From: Taudactylus pleione
Lineage: Eukaryota > Chordata > Amphibia > Anura > Myobatrachidae
Direction: 5' to 3'
DNA length: 64,000 nt
Assembly: GCA_031769625.1 (NCBI GenBank)
Contig: JAUIMM010000519.1
Coordinates: 5,637,501-5,701,500, forward strand
The notes under the pieces are model-generated. The model was not told where the DNA came from. It saw nothing but the letters and a program-made list of their open reading frames with translations, and ran no database searches. Shown here piece by piece: positions 1 through 11,413 of the stretch (position 1 is its first letter; the number at the start of each line of letters is the position of its first letter). Position numbers and translations under genes: made by a program.

Positions 1-371
1 CTAAAGGTGGGTACACACTATAGCGTTATATCAACAGCAGATGATGGTCGTTCATACACACTGGATGACCATTATCTGCATGCTGCAGTGGGTTGGGCCG
101 GCCTGGGGGCAGGTAGGGGGTGTGGCCTAATTGTGGAAGGTGTGGCCACGCCCCCTTCGAAAGAAAAAAATAGGGGCGCTGTGCTCCCGGCCAATGGGGG
201 CGCGATCAGCGTGATCGCTTCCCTTCCTTGGCATAGGAGACTGCTCTGGCTGCTGCTTTAGCAGCCTCGGACAGTCTCCCAGTGCAGCCCAGCACACAGC
301 AGCGTATGCTGGGCTGCTGTGACCTAAGAGGGAGGGGAAGCGGTGCCGGACCCGCGTAATTAGTACCTGCC
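1..371. repeat. Interspersed repeat, inverted relative of 20287-20625
   Basis: The stretch from about 100 to 350 (chlorine-rich-looking GC segments: 'gtggccacgcccccttcg', a GATCAGCGTGATCGC block, then 'cagcccagcacacagcagc') reappears in opposite orientation at 20287-20625, with the same order of blocks. The first 80 bases ('ggtgggtacacactatag') resemble the outer arms of other short elements in this window. The left end is cut by the window, so its limits and class are unknown. Confidence 0.55.
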
Positions 372-847
372 CCCCCTCTCGGTGCCTCGCCCATACACAC
401 TTGCCGATGGACAGATATGCAGGGTTGATTACCCTCCGGATTTGAACCCCGGAAAGGCAGGCAAGTTTTACAAGAGTTTGTCATTGTAGAAAAGTTACCT
501 CCGTATGTAATATTTGCACTGATATTAGGGTGGAAATGCTAAGTCTGTATATGTCATTTCTCATGGTGAATCAGTCATTCTGCAAAGAAGATGAAAAAAA
601 GCAGCAGATATATTGTTCTGCAATTAGATAACGGGGGATTCGGCTTGAACCGAGGGCACATACATACACAGTCAGAGATAGAGGGGTTAATAAAATTAGG
701 AGTACTGTATGTTTTGTTTGGGTCCGACAGTGGGTCGGCAGCAATAATAGGCTGAGGGGTTCATAGGACGTGTTATGTGAGAGGGTGTGGGGAATCTACA
801 GGGGTAATTCTGCCTCTTTGAATTTGATCTGTGACTAGGGAGGTTCA
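372..847. other. Intronic sequence, nothing recognised
   Basis: I see no coding potential, terminal repeats or tandem structure here beyond short A-rich runs. It is presumably intronic or decayed repeat sequence. Confidence 0.4.
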
Positions 848-1297
848 GGGCCTGATGCACTAGGGATCTCTATTCTGTTTATACGCACACACCGCAGTTG
901 CTAATGTCAGCGGTGCTATTTAAATATTTGCATTCACATTGCGATTGCAGGCAGACATAAGGACGCCCACTTCCCCTTACTCACATCCGTATACTAGGGC
1001 AACAAAGCGAAACAATCAGTAACATTGTGTAACATCGGATCCATATGCACATTTGCACAAGCCCTGACCTTACTCATAAATTGTCGACAGCAACGGCGTT
1101 GCAACACACTGGCATGCCTGCATTCACTCGACCACCCCCCCCTGTCACCACCCACAAACGGCACTTCCTGTCAATCACTCTGTCATGGGTCTGCGTGTCC
1201 TCTTCAATTGCAGTTTCCGAAGTATGAAGTGTGAAGTATGCAACAATCGACCAATTGTGTCCATATAAGCAACTGCGTTCCTTGCTGGATCAGGCCC
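848..1297. mobile_element. Harbinger-type MITE, copy M1
   Basis: The ends are imperfect inverted repeats (GGGCCTGATGCAC on the left; on the right, read inward, GGGCCTGATCCAGCAAGG). The interior holds 'CACTTCCTGTCAATCACTCT' near 1158, which recurs in M7 (28989-29457). A related CTGTCAATCAC/CACTTCCTGT segment lies in the right subterminal part of the autonomous Harbinger element. No coding capacity. Confidence 0.7.
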
Positions 1298-1739
1298 AGT
1301 GGCGTATTCCAGGGCAGGTCGGCCGGGGCTCATGCCCTGGGCGCCGCCGGCCATGGTCCATGTACGGTAAAGTCAGTCAATGTAGTGCGGTCCACAGTAA
1401 CACACACATTGCCGCCGGCGCTGTGCAGTACTCTCGTACTACCCGGCAGCGGTGTGTGTGTGTTTCAGCAGCCAATGAGAGTCAGACAGACTCTCATTGG
1501 CTGCTGCACCCACTGCCGGGGCCGGACTGGAGCTCACTCATGAGCTCCGCCTTCCGACTCCTGCAAGTGGTGATGGGAGAGACTGAACGGGAGGACAGAG
1601 GAGTGGAGAGCGGTGAACGCAGCAGGAGCTGGATGCATATAAGTCCAACACTAATTGGATCTTGGGGTTTTGTTTTTTTTCGGCTTGCTACCTTAAGTGA
1701 AGGCCGACTGAGTACCTTAATGTTATTCGGTATTTACAC
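1298..1739. repeat. hAT-type or foldback repeat with perfect hairpin
   Basis: It starts next to M1 with CAGTGGCGTATTCCAGGGC, a hAT-like terminus (CAGNGGCG). At 1466-1483 and 1489-1506 an 18-bp perfect inverted repeat (CAGCAGCCAATGAGAGTC) flanks a 5-nt loop. The right terminus was not identified, so the element may be truncated by the DIRS sequence that follows. Confidence 0.45.
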
Positions 1740-2254
1740 CTAATACACGGCCTGTTCAAGGCATCTATACGATGAGGATTTTCGCCGGCAGCAGGATCGG
1801 GTCATGTCATGGACCTACAGTAGGTCATATTGATGTAGAGGTGTTAATGGAGGTTGCGCAGGCTGCACGTGTCCTTTATGACCAGGTCCTGGGGCAACCA
1901 GTTCACCTCTCAGCCCCCTTGGTGCAGAAGGCAGCCAGTGGAGCATAGAATAGAGGAAAATGTTATGCGTACAATAATGTGAATTGTACCTTGCATCCGT
2001 TTTGGAGCAGCTCACCCCAGCAAGGTTTGCTCCTATGGAACAAGAGGGGCTCATGCCGCCTCAACAACACCCACTGCTAAGCGGGTTGGGGTTGGGAATT
2101 TTAAGTCGAGCAGTATTTCCCATTCAGCTGGATGCCATGGTCAGGATTGGTTTCCTGTACGGGATGACGCAAATTTTTGTGTAAAGGTTTCACAGGGGGT
2201 TTTAACTTCTGATAATTGGTCCAGTGGGTTCCGGGTCCCCTAGTAATTTACGTT

Positions 2255-2950
2255 CAGCCTAACGTGGTTATGGACAAGGTTATGAAAGAGGTTGGATTTG
2301 CGGCGCATGATTGGGCCTTTAGTTGAATCTCCAGTACCTGATCTTGTCCTTTCACCTGTGGGAGTTGTCCCCAAGAAGGCCCTGGGTAGTTACCATTTAA
2401 TACAGCACTTGTCACATCCATCAGGTAATTTGGTTAATGATGCCATAGGGGTAGAGGTGTGTCTTGTACGATATCAGTCATTCGACTCTGCGCTGGCGGT
2501 AGTCTGTGTTCCGGACCGGGTTCATTGTTGGCAAAGGTGGACATTGAGTCCATTTTCAGGCTGTTGTCTTTGCATCCGGGGTCCTTCCGTTTAATGGGGT
2601 TTTGGCTACCGGATGGTACTATCTGGACAATTGTCTCCCTATGGATTGTTTGGTTTCCTGCGCTTTCTTAGAGTGTTTCAGTTCCTTTCTCCATTGGTGT
2701 GTTGCTACAGGATCTGGTGAAACGGGCATAGCTCATTACCTGGACAACTTCTTGTGGGTGGGTCCCGCGGGTTCCAATTGCTGCGCTCGTTTCCTGTATT
2801 CGTTGCAAGCACTCTTGTCGCATTTCGGCCTTCTGATTGCACATGATAAGACCAAAGGGCCCCACCACTAATTTAGTTTTCTTGGGTATCAAATTGATAC
2901 CTTTGAGAGCTTTTTGCGGTTGCCGCCGGACAAAGTGCGTCGTTTGCAGG
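2255..2950 (+). pseudogene. DIRS reverse transcriptase, frameshifted
   Basis: Fragments in three frames spell out a DIRS reverse transcriptase: 'LVLSPVGVVPKKALGSYHLI' (near 2340-2400), 'AKVDIESIFRLLSLHPGSF' (near 2530-2590), 'YYLDNCLPMDC' (near 2615-2650), 'HYLDNFLWVGPAGS' (near 2735-2775) and 'HDKTKGP', followed by 'FLGIKLIP'. The family motif at the active site is YLDD; here the second catalytic aspartate is asparagine (YLDN), a change expected to abolish polymerase activity. At least three frameshifts separate the blocks. The upstream sequence gives 'VMDKVMKEV', matching the usual lead-in of this domain. It is a dead copy. Confidence 0.85.
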
Positions 2951-2999
2951 ATGCTATACTCCTCGCGTTGGCAGGAGGGCAATCCTTGCTCGGGGCTAT

Positions 3000-3590
3000 T
3001 TAACTTTGCATGTCGTGTGATCCCGATGGGGAGGGTTTTTTTGTCTCAAGCTACAGAGGGCCTTGGTGGGGCTGTGGCTACCACATCATTTTCTGTGGGC
3101 TGTCGGCTGAATTACTACTGGACCTGGCGGTTTGGGAGGCCTTTTTGGTTGGGTTTAAAGGAGTGCACGTCTGGCCTTCTGATTATCAGCCTAACGCTGT
3201 CCGCAGTTCTTCACAGATGCTGCAGGCTCTTCGGGTTTTGGACCTTTTTTGCGTGGCGATTGGTGTTTTTCGACTAGGCCGGCGGAATGGGTTCAGTCGA
3301 TGCTGATCAAAAATTTGCTCCTGCTTGAGCTGTTCCCCATAGTTGTGTCCCTGGAACTGTGGTGTCCTCGGTTACATGACCGATCTGTCATGTTTTGGTG
3401 CGATAATCTGGGTGTAGTACATGCGATCAACAACCAAAGATTGTCGTTGCTTCCGGTGCTGCGTCTTCTTGCTTGGCTGGTGCTGCGCGCTTTGCAGTTT
3501 AACATTCTGTTTACGGCCCATCATGTGTCGGGTACTGATAACACCATTGCGGATGCGCTCTCCAGGCAGGATTGGAGGTTTCGCAAATAG
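3000..3590 (+). pseudogene. DIRS RNase H domain
   Basis: The region 3249-3590 reads 'LLLLELFPIVVSLELWCPRL', 'MFWCDNLGVVHAIN' and 'HHVSGTDNTIADALSRQDW', the RNase H block typical of DIRS polyproteins. The first part (3000-3250) is the weakly conserved connection to the reverse transcriptase and is out of frame. The RNase H stretch itself is open for about 110 residues and ends at a TAG near 3590. Confidence 0.8.
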
Positions 3591-3599
3591 GCGCCATAC

Positions 3600-4211
3600 G
3601 CTGCATTGTTTGGTGGACCTTGTCCACCTTATTGTTGGCAGATCATGAAGCCAAAATGGAGGATCTCGCATGTCAGTCCATGGCCCCACCGATTTTGTCT
3701 GCTTATCAGGCGTCGTGGCGACAGTGGGAGAATTTTTTGCGAAGACGGAGTGCATCAGGTAGATCCCGTCATTCTCATATGGCTGCGTTTGTGTGGTTTT
3801 TGTTTGATTCCTGTAAGTCGCGGGCTTATGTCGCCCAGAGGCTTGCTGGTATTTTCTTATTTTGTGCTTAGCAGGGCTTAGAGACATCACTAAGGGTTTT
3901 TTAATTCAAAGGTCTCTTAGGGGTTGGTCTCTCGCAATACCTACGGCAGATGATTGATGTCGTCCCATTGGCCTCCCGGTATTTTCACTGCCGGCCCATG
4001 CTTCCAGGGGCTTAGCTCATGCATGAGTATGGTTCTTCCATCGCTGTATACAGCATCTTGGGCTTTCCCCTTCAGAGTGCGGCACCCATTCTTTCACAAT
4101 AGGTGCCACGCGACTTTTGTGTCCTCTTCTGGTCTTTCTTCACAGGAGATCCAGGATCTCGGAAGATGGAAGTCCAATGCTTATCGAAGTTATATACGTG
4201 TGGAATCTTGA
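3600..4211 (+). pseudogene. DIRS tyrosine recombinase, broken
   Basis: The N-terminal SAM-like half is visible at 3690-3870 ('PPILSAYQASWRQWENFLRR', then 'FLFDSCKSRAYVAQRLAGI'). The C-terminal catalytic part follows in another frame at about 4080-4211 ('GLSSQEIQDLGRWKSNAYRS', then YIR). The GRW motif and the region of the nucleophilic tyrosine are still readable. The middle of the domain, which should contain the first catalytic arginine, is scrambled or deleted around 3880-3960. The copy cannot encode a working integrase. Confidence 0.8.
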
Positions 4212-4479
4212 TGTTATGTTCGTTTGTCGACATGAATGCTTCGGCCAACTCGCAACCTTTCCGGCGGAGGTCTCGAGGGATTTTGACGTTTTTTTCCCTG
4301 CTTTGGACAACGATTGGTTATACAGTAAAAATAAATTATACAATAAGAGAGAAATATATAATAAAATAAAAGATCCAGCAGGTTTTTTGTAGGTTTTTAC
4401 CTCGAGTCAAGTCCTCCTTCCCACCTCACAACCCACCCCCTCCTACTTATTGAATGACATATATATTTACTTACTTTTT

Positions 4480-4785
4480 ATTATTTCTGCATATTTCAGG
4501 TGGTTTACTGGATTCTAGGTCCTTTGTATTTTGTGGTCCTCTATCATCGCCAGGCTCTCCTCATGCTGTAGATCTAGTGGTGTGGTGATGGACAGGTCCA
4601 GGAGGAAGGTGAACAAATGGGTGGCCAGGCATGTTTTGGAGATGGGTGAGCTGGTGGTGCATCATCCTTTAATTCAAATCCAGGATGCACATCTTTTTTG
4701 TAGAGATGGGGTTCACCTGAAAGAGGAGGGTAATTTTTGTTTTTTGGAAAGCATTGTTTCGGTTTTGGGAGGTTTAGTTAGGTAG
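4480..4785 (+). pseudogene. SGNH/GDSL-type hydrolase fragment of the DIRS element
   Basis: The segment 4531-4785 gives 'RRKVNKWVARHVLEMGELVV', 'HHPLI' and 'HLFCRDGVHLKEEGN'. The DGVHL block carries the Asp and His of the SGNH-hydrolase catalytic dyad. Such a hydrolase, fused or downstream, is known from DIRS-type and other vertebrate retrotransposons; its role in the life cycle is unclear. The N-terminal half with the GDS serine motif was not found, so this is a C-terminal fragment. Its position 300 bp after the recombinase fits membership of the same element. Confidence 0.65.
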
Positions 4786-4790
4786 TATGG

Positions 4791-5490
4791 TGAGAACCGA
4801 TGTAGCAGGTAGCACCGGCAATATTTGAGCGTATATATTTTGCGGCAGTATGAGTGATGCACACCCCTTCAATGCACTGGTTGGATTTTACCCTACTGGG
4901 GTCAGCGACACCTCTCTCCCGAGCGGGCATGAATAGTGCATTGGCATGGGTGTCGGATACCGCATCACTTGCTTAGAAAGGGAGAGTTGGTCCTTGCAAG
5001 TTTTAATATCACACTTGCCCTTGATATTTCGATAGTTGGCCCTCGTGAGTTGTGATACCCTTTTACCTAAGACAAGTGGACGCTAGTTGTTTGCCATTCT
5101 TTCTTCTGCCACCATACTTATCATTGTAACAAAATAAAGCTGACCATTTATTTTGAACGGCATAATTTGGCCTTGTGTAATTATTTTTAGTTAAGTATAG
5201 TTTAAGTTTATGGGCATATCTATCATTTGACGATAGAAAGTTTATGGTTGCTGCATCTGTCCATTCCCCTGCAGATGACATGGAATACACATAGAACGTA
5301 TAATTTGTAGATAAGTGCACAGAGATACTTGTATCTAGAAGTAAATTGTACGTTTTTGCCTGTGGTCGTTATTGAATCACTTAGAGGGAGGATGTCTATC
5401 TGGAATAGGAAAAGGATGAATAAGACCACAGGACTTCATGTGATAGGCACAAATGTCATATCCCTGGTATAACTGGAGAGGGTCGCACCT
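4791..5490. other. Probable DIRS 3' region, then unassigned
   Basis: No protein similarity is seen. The sequence up to about 5060 may be the DIRS 3' terminal part, by position only. The remainder is AT-rich with nothing recognised. Confidence 0.3.
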
Positions 5491-5655
5491 ACTTTATTAT
5501 TATTATCCTTTATTTTCATGGGACCACAAGGGTTCCCCAGCACCTTACAAATGGACAAAACAAGAAAACAGTGACTTACAGTACAAAACAATGCAGGACA
5601 AGGGCTTGGTTTATAACATTGCTGCATCCATGATCATAACACTCAAATAAGCAGC
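5491..5655 (-). repeat. L2-like LINE/SINE 3' tail (TTATTATT end)
   Basis: Read on the - strand this ends in the pattern 'GTGGTCCCATGAAAATAAAG' followed by (ATA)n, matching the better-preserved copy at 28028-28480 (same 'caatgcaggacaag' and 'aataagcagcag' blocks). The (TTA)n run at the + strand left edge is the 3' microsatellite tail of the retroposed copy. Confidence 0.6.
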
Positions 5656-7255
5656 AGAGCGGCTTGAATTCTTGATTTGTCCTTGGGTTTGGTTGATAGT
5701 TCTAAGCTTTCCAGATTGATCTTTCATGTAAATTTGGCTTGATGATAAACGCCTTCCTTCAATTCCAAACTTTCAGCAGATTTCTATTATACTTCAGGAT
5801 ATTATTATTTTCATTATTATTACTTACATTGAAAGGATATTGTTTTGCTGTAGAATGGTAATTTGGCTATACTGATCTTGACTATAAAGATGTGAAAGAG
5901 GGCAGCTATTTTTCTATTTCTGTACACTGGACAGTACTTGGAAATATGTAATATCAAACTTAACTATTAGAAAATAATCCCATCTTGCTTGTGATTATCT
6001 CCCTTGAAATATTTCATGTATTCAAGGTGTTCGTGTAATCAGTGTAGATAAATAATGGATGGATATCAGGGCTGCCAACTTTGAAGTGAAATACAAGCCC
6101 AACTCAATCCTAAAAAGCGACAAAAAAGACCAACGGGGGGCTCTTTGTCTTCGATCTCTACCTGCATAACTTCCTTTACTCCTCCCTTTTTACTAACCTA
6201 AAATTTTAGCTTCCCATCCCCCGGTTACCTGCCTCATAAGCATCCTTGTTACCCCCTCTCATTCCCTTCACCACTCCCTCAGTAACCTCATTCCCCTCCT
6301 CTCTTTTCCGTCTTCATTACCTTGCCAGTCCTGCTTTACCTGACTGTACTTCTCCCTTCCATTCCTCTAACCCCTACTTTACCTCCCTCACTCCTTTCAC
6401 TTGCCTAATTCCATTATCCCCTCTCTTTAACAGTCTCGGTGGTTGTAACTCCCTCCCATGTACAGATATGTCCTTCCTCATCTCTCCTCCGTGCATTATG
6501 AGTCGCATTACACAGAGCCCATGAGAGCTGTGGGCTCTCGTGCAACTCAGCTGCTGCACATAAGACGCATTTGCAGCGAAAAAGAGGCATGAAAAGACGC
6601 TCGGCATGAGTACAATTCTGTGAATTAGCAGTTCCAGCATTTTGTGAATGACAGCAATCTGCAGTTAACCACAGGGTGTGATGGCATACCATATCTGTAT
6701 TGTGCAAGGAACACGTCCATTAAGGCATCAGCCTTAATTATCAGAATTTCATTGCTTTTTTTAGTTTGAGTGGCAGAAATACAGTAAGTTTTGTGAACTT
6801 TCAGATCATGTCTAAGAAGTCTTAATGGGACATGTGAAACCATAAGGTTTTTTGTCTATGGAATTTCATTTCTTTTTTATAATTTATTAACCATCTGGGT
6901 TTGGAAGAGCAAACGGGCCACCTGCAGGGGAGAAGGGCAACAAAATGGTACACTAGCTCAGATGGAGGAGGGGATAACACACAGGAGGTGTTTTGGGGGT
7001 GGCAGTGGGAGAGATGGCTGCGGGGGTGGGCTGCAGGTGTGCGGGTCAGCGGCAGCAGCAGGGATGCGGAGCAGTGGGGCACTGCACAGGGGCATCAGCG
7101 GGTGACAGGGAGGCTCACTGGTGCTGGACATGCATCTGAGAAAATAAAATCAATAAGACACAGATGCATGGACATATCAGTGAGATCCATCCATGCATCT
7201 GTGTTAAAAATTGATATGTGTAAAATAACAAAAATAAATAAAAATGACGTGCCCC
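5656..7255. other. Intronic sequence; one 15-bp hairpin
   Basis: No genes or element ends were recognised. A C/T-rich tract lies at 6200-6440 and a G-rich tract at 6960-7120. At 7158-7172 and 7190-7204 there is a perfect 15-bp inverted repeat (ACACAGATGCATGGA) with a 17-nt loop. Confidence 0.45.
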
Positions 7256-7259
7256 CCTT

Positions 7260-7869
7260 CCCAAAGCACAACCAGCCCTGGGCTGTTCAATACCGGTCCT
7301 GGTTGTGAAAATACAGGGGGCAAAAAGCGTAGGGGTCCCCTGTATTATCCATAACCAGCACCAAGCTCTGTCTAGCCGTGGAGTAATGCCACAGTCAGGG
7401 AAACCCTTTTACCCCAGCTAAAGCATTACCCCTGACCACTAGTCAGTCCAGGCCGGGGATCCCTGGGGAGCTGGGGACCCCCCAATAAAGGGATCCCCCT
7501 CTCCAGGGCCCCCCAGGCCTAGTCTGATAGCCCAGTGCTGTCCCCAGCATCACTGGGCGGTGGGTGTGTCCCCCTAAAGCACAACCAGCCCCGGGCTTTT
7601 CACTGCCAGTCCTGGTTGTGAAAATACAGGGGACAAATGATGTAGGGTCCCCTGTATTTAGCACAACCAACACCATGCTTTTCTGAGCCAGTTTTGGTTG
7701 TCAAAATACAGGGGACAAAAGATATAGGGGTCCCCTGTATTTAGCACAACCAGCACTGGGCTCAGCGAGCCGGTCCTGGTTTTGGAAATACAGGGGTCAA
7801 AAAGAGTAGAGGTCCCCTGCATTTTCCATAACCAGCACTGAGCTCTTTCTAGCGAGGGGATAATGCCAC

Positions 7870-7870
<1 letters not shown>
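7260..7870. repeat. Tandem block of about 85-bp palindromic units
   Basis: A unit containing 'agcacaaccag', 'cctggttgtgaaaatacagg' and 'ggtcccctgtatt' occurs at about 7266-7370, 7577-7658, 7660-7743 and 7744-7850. Each unit is internally self-complementary (AATACAGGGGAC...GTCCCCTGTATT), so single strands could fold. Between the first and second unit lies a 200-bp G/C-rich spacer with 'ggggatccctggggagc'. Class unknown. Confidence 0.65.
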
Positions 7871-7901
<31 letters not shown>

Positions 7902-8344
7902 ATATCTATCAATCTAATATTTATCTAATATATATCTCTCTATCTATCTCATATCTATCTATCTATCTATCTCATATCTATCTATTTATCTATCTATCTA
8001 ATATTTAGCTCATATCTATCTATCTAATATTTAGCTCATATCTATCTATCTATCTATCTAATATTTATCTAATATATATCTCTCTATCTATCTATATAAT
8101 ATCTATCTCATATCTATCTATCTATCTATCTAATATTTAGCTCATATCTATCTATCTATCTAATATTTAGCTCATATCTATCTATCTATCTAATATCTAT
8201 CAATCTAATATTTATCTAATATATATCTCTCTATCTATCTCATATCTATCTATCTATCTATCTAATATCTATCTCATATCTATCTATCTATCTATCTATC
8301 TATCTAATATTTAGCTCATATCTATCTATCTAATATGTAGCTCA

Positions 8345-8382
<38 letters not shown>

Positions 8383-8473
8383 ATATCTATCTAATATTTA
8401 TCTAATATATATCTCTCTATCTATCTATATAATATCTATCTCATATCTATCTATCTATCTAATATTTAGCTCA

Positions 8474-8507
<34 letters not shown>

Positions 8508-8663
8508 ATATTTAGCTCATATCTATCTATCTATCTAATATCTATCAATCTAATATTTATCTAATATATATCTCGCTATCTATCTCATATCTATCTATCT
8601 ATCTAATATCTATCTCATATCTATCTATCTATCTATCTATCTAATATTTAGCTCATATCTATC
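7871..8663 (+). repeat. (TATC)n satellite array, left part
   Basis: About 790 bp of TATC repeats broken by recurring higher-order blocks ('taatatttagctcatatc', 'taatatatatctctctatc'). It continues after the hAT insertion at 10935. On the other strand it reads (GATA)n, the Bkm-type simple repeat. Confidence 0.95.
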
Positions 8664-9047
8664 CAGGGGCGGATTTACCGCTAGGCAACCTAAGCGGTCG
8701 CCCAGGGCCCGGCGGGTCCCAAGGGGCCCGCAGCCAGGCCCCCCTGAAATCCGGCACTAGAGAGCGCAACAGCCGGGGAGAGAAGGAGCGGAAGCAGTAT
8801 GGTACTGCAGCAACAGCACGAGGGAGGAAGCGGAGTTGCAAGCCTGGGCTGGCCCCAGGGGCGGATTTACCGCTAGGCAACCTAAGCGGTCGCCTAGGGC
8901 CCGGCGGGTCCCAAGGGGCCCGCAGCCAGGCCCCCCTGAAATCCGGCACTGGAGAGCGCAACAGCCGGGGAGAGAAGGAGCGGAAGCAGTATGGTACTGC
9001 AGCAACAGCACGAGGGAGGAAGCGGAGTTGCAAGCCTGGGCTGGCCC
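8664..9047 (+). repeat. 192-bp direct duplication of a hAT left end
   Basis: The segment 8664-8855 is repeated at 8856-9047 with only two differences that I can see (cgcccaggg/cgcctaggg and cactagag/cactggag). Each copy begins with the full terminal sequence CAGGGGCGGATTTACCGC, so the element has two tandem left ends. Confidence 0.9.
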
Positions 9048-9168
9048 GACTCTTTCATTAGCAGGATGTGTAAAGGCAGCGCCAGTGACTCTCTCACTTG
9101 GCCCCCAGCCCCACCCCTCTCCCTGCGCTTTTAGGAGGCTTGGCCCTGCTGAGTTGCGGCGTGAGGTC

Positions 9169-10032
9169 CAGGGCCGCATTAAGGGCGGGCGCAGGAGGCT
9201 CATACTTTCGGGCCCCCCGACTCTGGCACTGCTGTCTGGGAAAGATATGCTCATGCCCAGCCTCCGCCGCCCCGCGCTGCTGCCGGCGGTGAAGGCTGGA
9301 GACTAGCAGAATCATTCCCTCTCCGGCCAGTGTGATGTCTCTAGCACCTGGCCTTTCAGTCTCCTCCGGCGGTGACGAATTTGGGATAAGTGTCTTATGC
9401 CCCAAGAAGAGGACTGGAGCAGGATGCTGAAAACTCTGGTGCAGCCAGACAGCTCGGACTCTGGGAGGATTTAGGTAAGTGACAATAACTGTCAGGATAT
9501 GAGATTGAGGAATCATCAAATATATAATGGCTAGGGCTGAGGGCGGTTCATATTTTATATATATATATATATATATTGGCTGGGGGGGTGAGGGGGGTTC
9601 ATTATATAGTGGCTGGGGTGAGGGGGGTTCATTATATATAATGGGTGAGGGGGTTTCATTAAATGTACAATGGCTGGGGGTTTTCATTAAATATATAATG
9701 AGGGGGCTGGGTCATTATATATATTATGTATTAGGGGTGGTTCATTAAATATATAAGGAGGGGAATCCTTAAATATATAATAAGGGTGGGAGTGATGAGT
9801 TGTTGGGAGGTGGAAATAGTCAAAATTGTAATATACATATGCATGTATATGTGTGTATATATTATTTATATTATATAGTATGTGTGTAGGACCTGTGTTG
9901 CTGCCTGGTGGAGGTGTGTGGGGAGTAGGATGACACACAGCTGGCACAGCCAGGGGAAGTGGTGCTGTCAAAAGGGAGAGGGTCCCGCAGTCTTCAGGGC
10001 CCCGGGCTCGCAGAAGGCTTAATCCGGCCCTG
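9169..10032. mobile_element. Nested hAT-type element, 864 bp
   Basis: The ends are CAGGGCCGCATTAAGG and, inward from the right, CAGGGCCGGATTAAGCC. The flanks GTGAGGTC and GTGACATC agree at 6 of 8 bases, a plausible worn TSD. The interior includes short (TA)n tracts around 9555-9580 and 9840-9890. It is related to the remnant at 36251. Confidence 0.7.
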
Positions 10033-10934
10033 GTGACATCATTACGTCACCTCACAATTACACTTACTGACTGGGAGGCAGAGGGTGAGCTGCTTGAGGA
10101 GCCATGCAGGCCCGCTGCAAAAATACAAACGGTCCCGCAGGTAAGTTGGAAGGGGGGAAGGGAGAAATATGTTGTGAGTGCAGAGGGTGAGGTGGGGTCT
10201 GTGCTATGAAGACAGCTGGTGGGTCTGTGCTGTGGGGGCCCTGTGCTTTGAGGGCAGAAGGGGTTCTGTGCTGTGAGGGTAGAGGGGGGGTCTGAGCTGA
10301 GAGGGCAGATGCCGGAACTGTGCTGAGCGGGCAGAGGGGGGAATCTATGGTGAGAGGGTGGATCTGTGCTGTGAGGAGAGAGGTGCTTTGAGGGGAGGGG
10401 GGCACTGTGCTGTGAAGGAGGAGGGTTTGTGCTGAGAGGGGAGAGTGGTCTGTGCTGTGAGTAGAGGGGTGCTCAGATGGGAAAGGGGTCTGTGCTGAGA
10501 GGGGTTCTGTGCTGTGAGACAGGCAGTGAAGGGGGTAGTATGTGGTGCTGTGAAGTGGGCAGTAACTGGGTCAGTGTGCAGTGGGGGCTCGATGTGCTAT
10601 AGGGGGGCAATAAGTGAGCAGAGATGGAGGTCAGTGTGCTGAGTGAGTGATTGCTGTGAGAGGGCAGTGAGTCGGTGTGCTATGGAATGCACTGGCAGTG
10701 AGAGCTATAGAGGGGGCAATCAGAGGGGTCAACTCAGAAAAGCTTAGCGAAAGCTAGCAAAAAACGTGTATTATACATAGCCGACTTTTCAAGGCTGCGG
10801 CAGACTTTTTCTTCAGGGTGCTGTACAGTGGCATGAATTGGGAAAAAAAGTATTGTGCTATGAACTGTTTGAGGGAGGTGGGGCCCAGAACCAGGATCTT
10901 GCCTAGGGCCCCATGAGGTCTAAATCCGGCTCTG

Positions 10935-11070
10935 TATCTATCTATCTATCTATCTATCTAATATTTAGCTCATATCTATCTATCTATCTATCTATCTAAT
11001 ATTTATCTAATATATATCTCTCTATCTATCTATATAATATCTATCTCATATCTATCTAATATTTAGCTCA

Positions 11071-11108
<38 letters not shown>

Positions 11109-11222
11109 ATATTTAGCTCATATCTATATATCTATCTATCTATCTCATAGCTATTTATCTGGCTCATATCTATCTATCTCATAGCTAGCTATCTATCTAT
11201 CCATCTATCTATCTCATATATA
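10935..11222 (+). repeat. (TATC)n satellite array, right continuation
   Basis: It resumes the array interrupted at 8663 with the same higher-order blocks. It ends at a palindromic centre: ATCTATCTATCTCATA (11203-11218), a 6-nt loop, and its exact complement at 11225-11240. Confidence 0.95.
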
Positions 11223-11349
11223 TCTATGAGATAGATAGATATGAGCCAGATAGATAGATAGATCGATAGATACTAGATAGACAGATAGATATGAGATAAA
11301 TATTAGATGATAGATAGATAGATAGATAGATATGAGATAAATATTAGAT

Positions 11350-11413
<64 letters not shown>

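Larger units (their letters stand above)
1740..4790 (+). mobile_element. DIRS-type retrotransposon, decayed
   Basis: The protein remnants run in the DIRS order on the + strand: gag-like tail, reverse transcriptase, RNase H, tyrosine recombinase, then an SGNH-type hydrolase fragment. Reading frames change many times and there are in-frame stops, so no protein can be made. DIRS elements integrate with a tyrosine recombinase rather than a DDE integrase. I could not locate the terminal or internal complementary repeats, so both outer limits are approximate. Confidence 0.8.
8664..10934. mobile_element. hAT-type non-autonomous element, 2,271 bp, TSD TATCTATC
   Basis: The ends are CAGGGGCGGATTTACC on the left and, read inward on the right, CAGAGCCGGATTTAGACC. 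The flanking 8 bp are TATCTATC on both sides, though this is uninformative within a TATC array. CAGNG ends and 8-bp duplications are hAT hallmarks. There is no transposase ORF. The interior contains a duplicated left end and a second nested hAT-type element. Confidence 0.85.

Noticed and set aside
1025..1743. Several 60-170 codon open frames on the + strand
   Set aside because: They fall in MITE M1 and the adjoining hairpin repeat; no protein similarity or consistent codon pattern.
8757..9687. Open frames of 120-200 codons on both strands
   Set aside because: They cover the 192-bp duplication and the nested hAT-type element, GC-rich non-coding repeats. Products are low-complexity and internally repeated.
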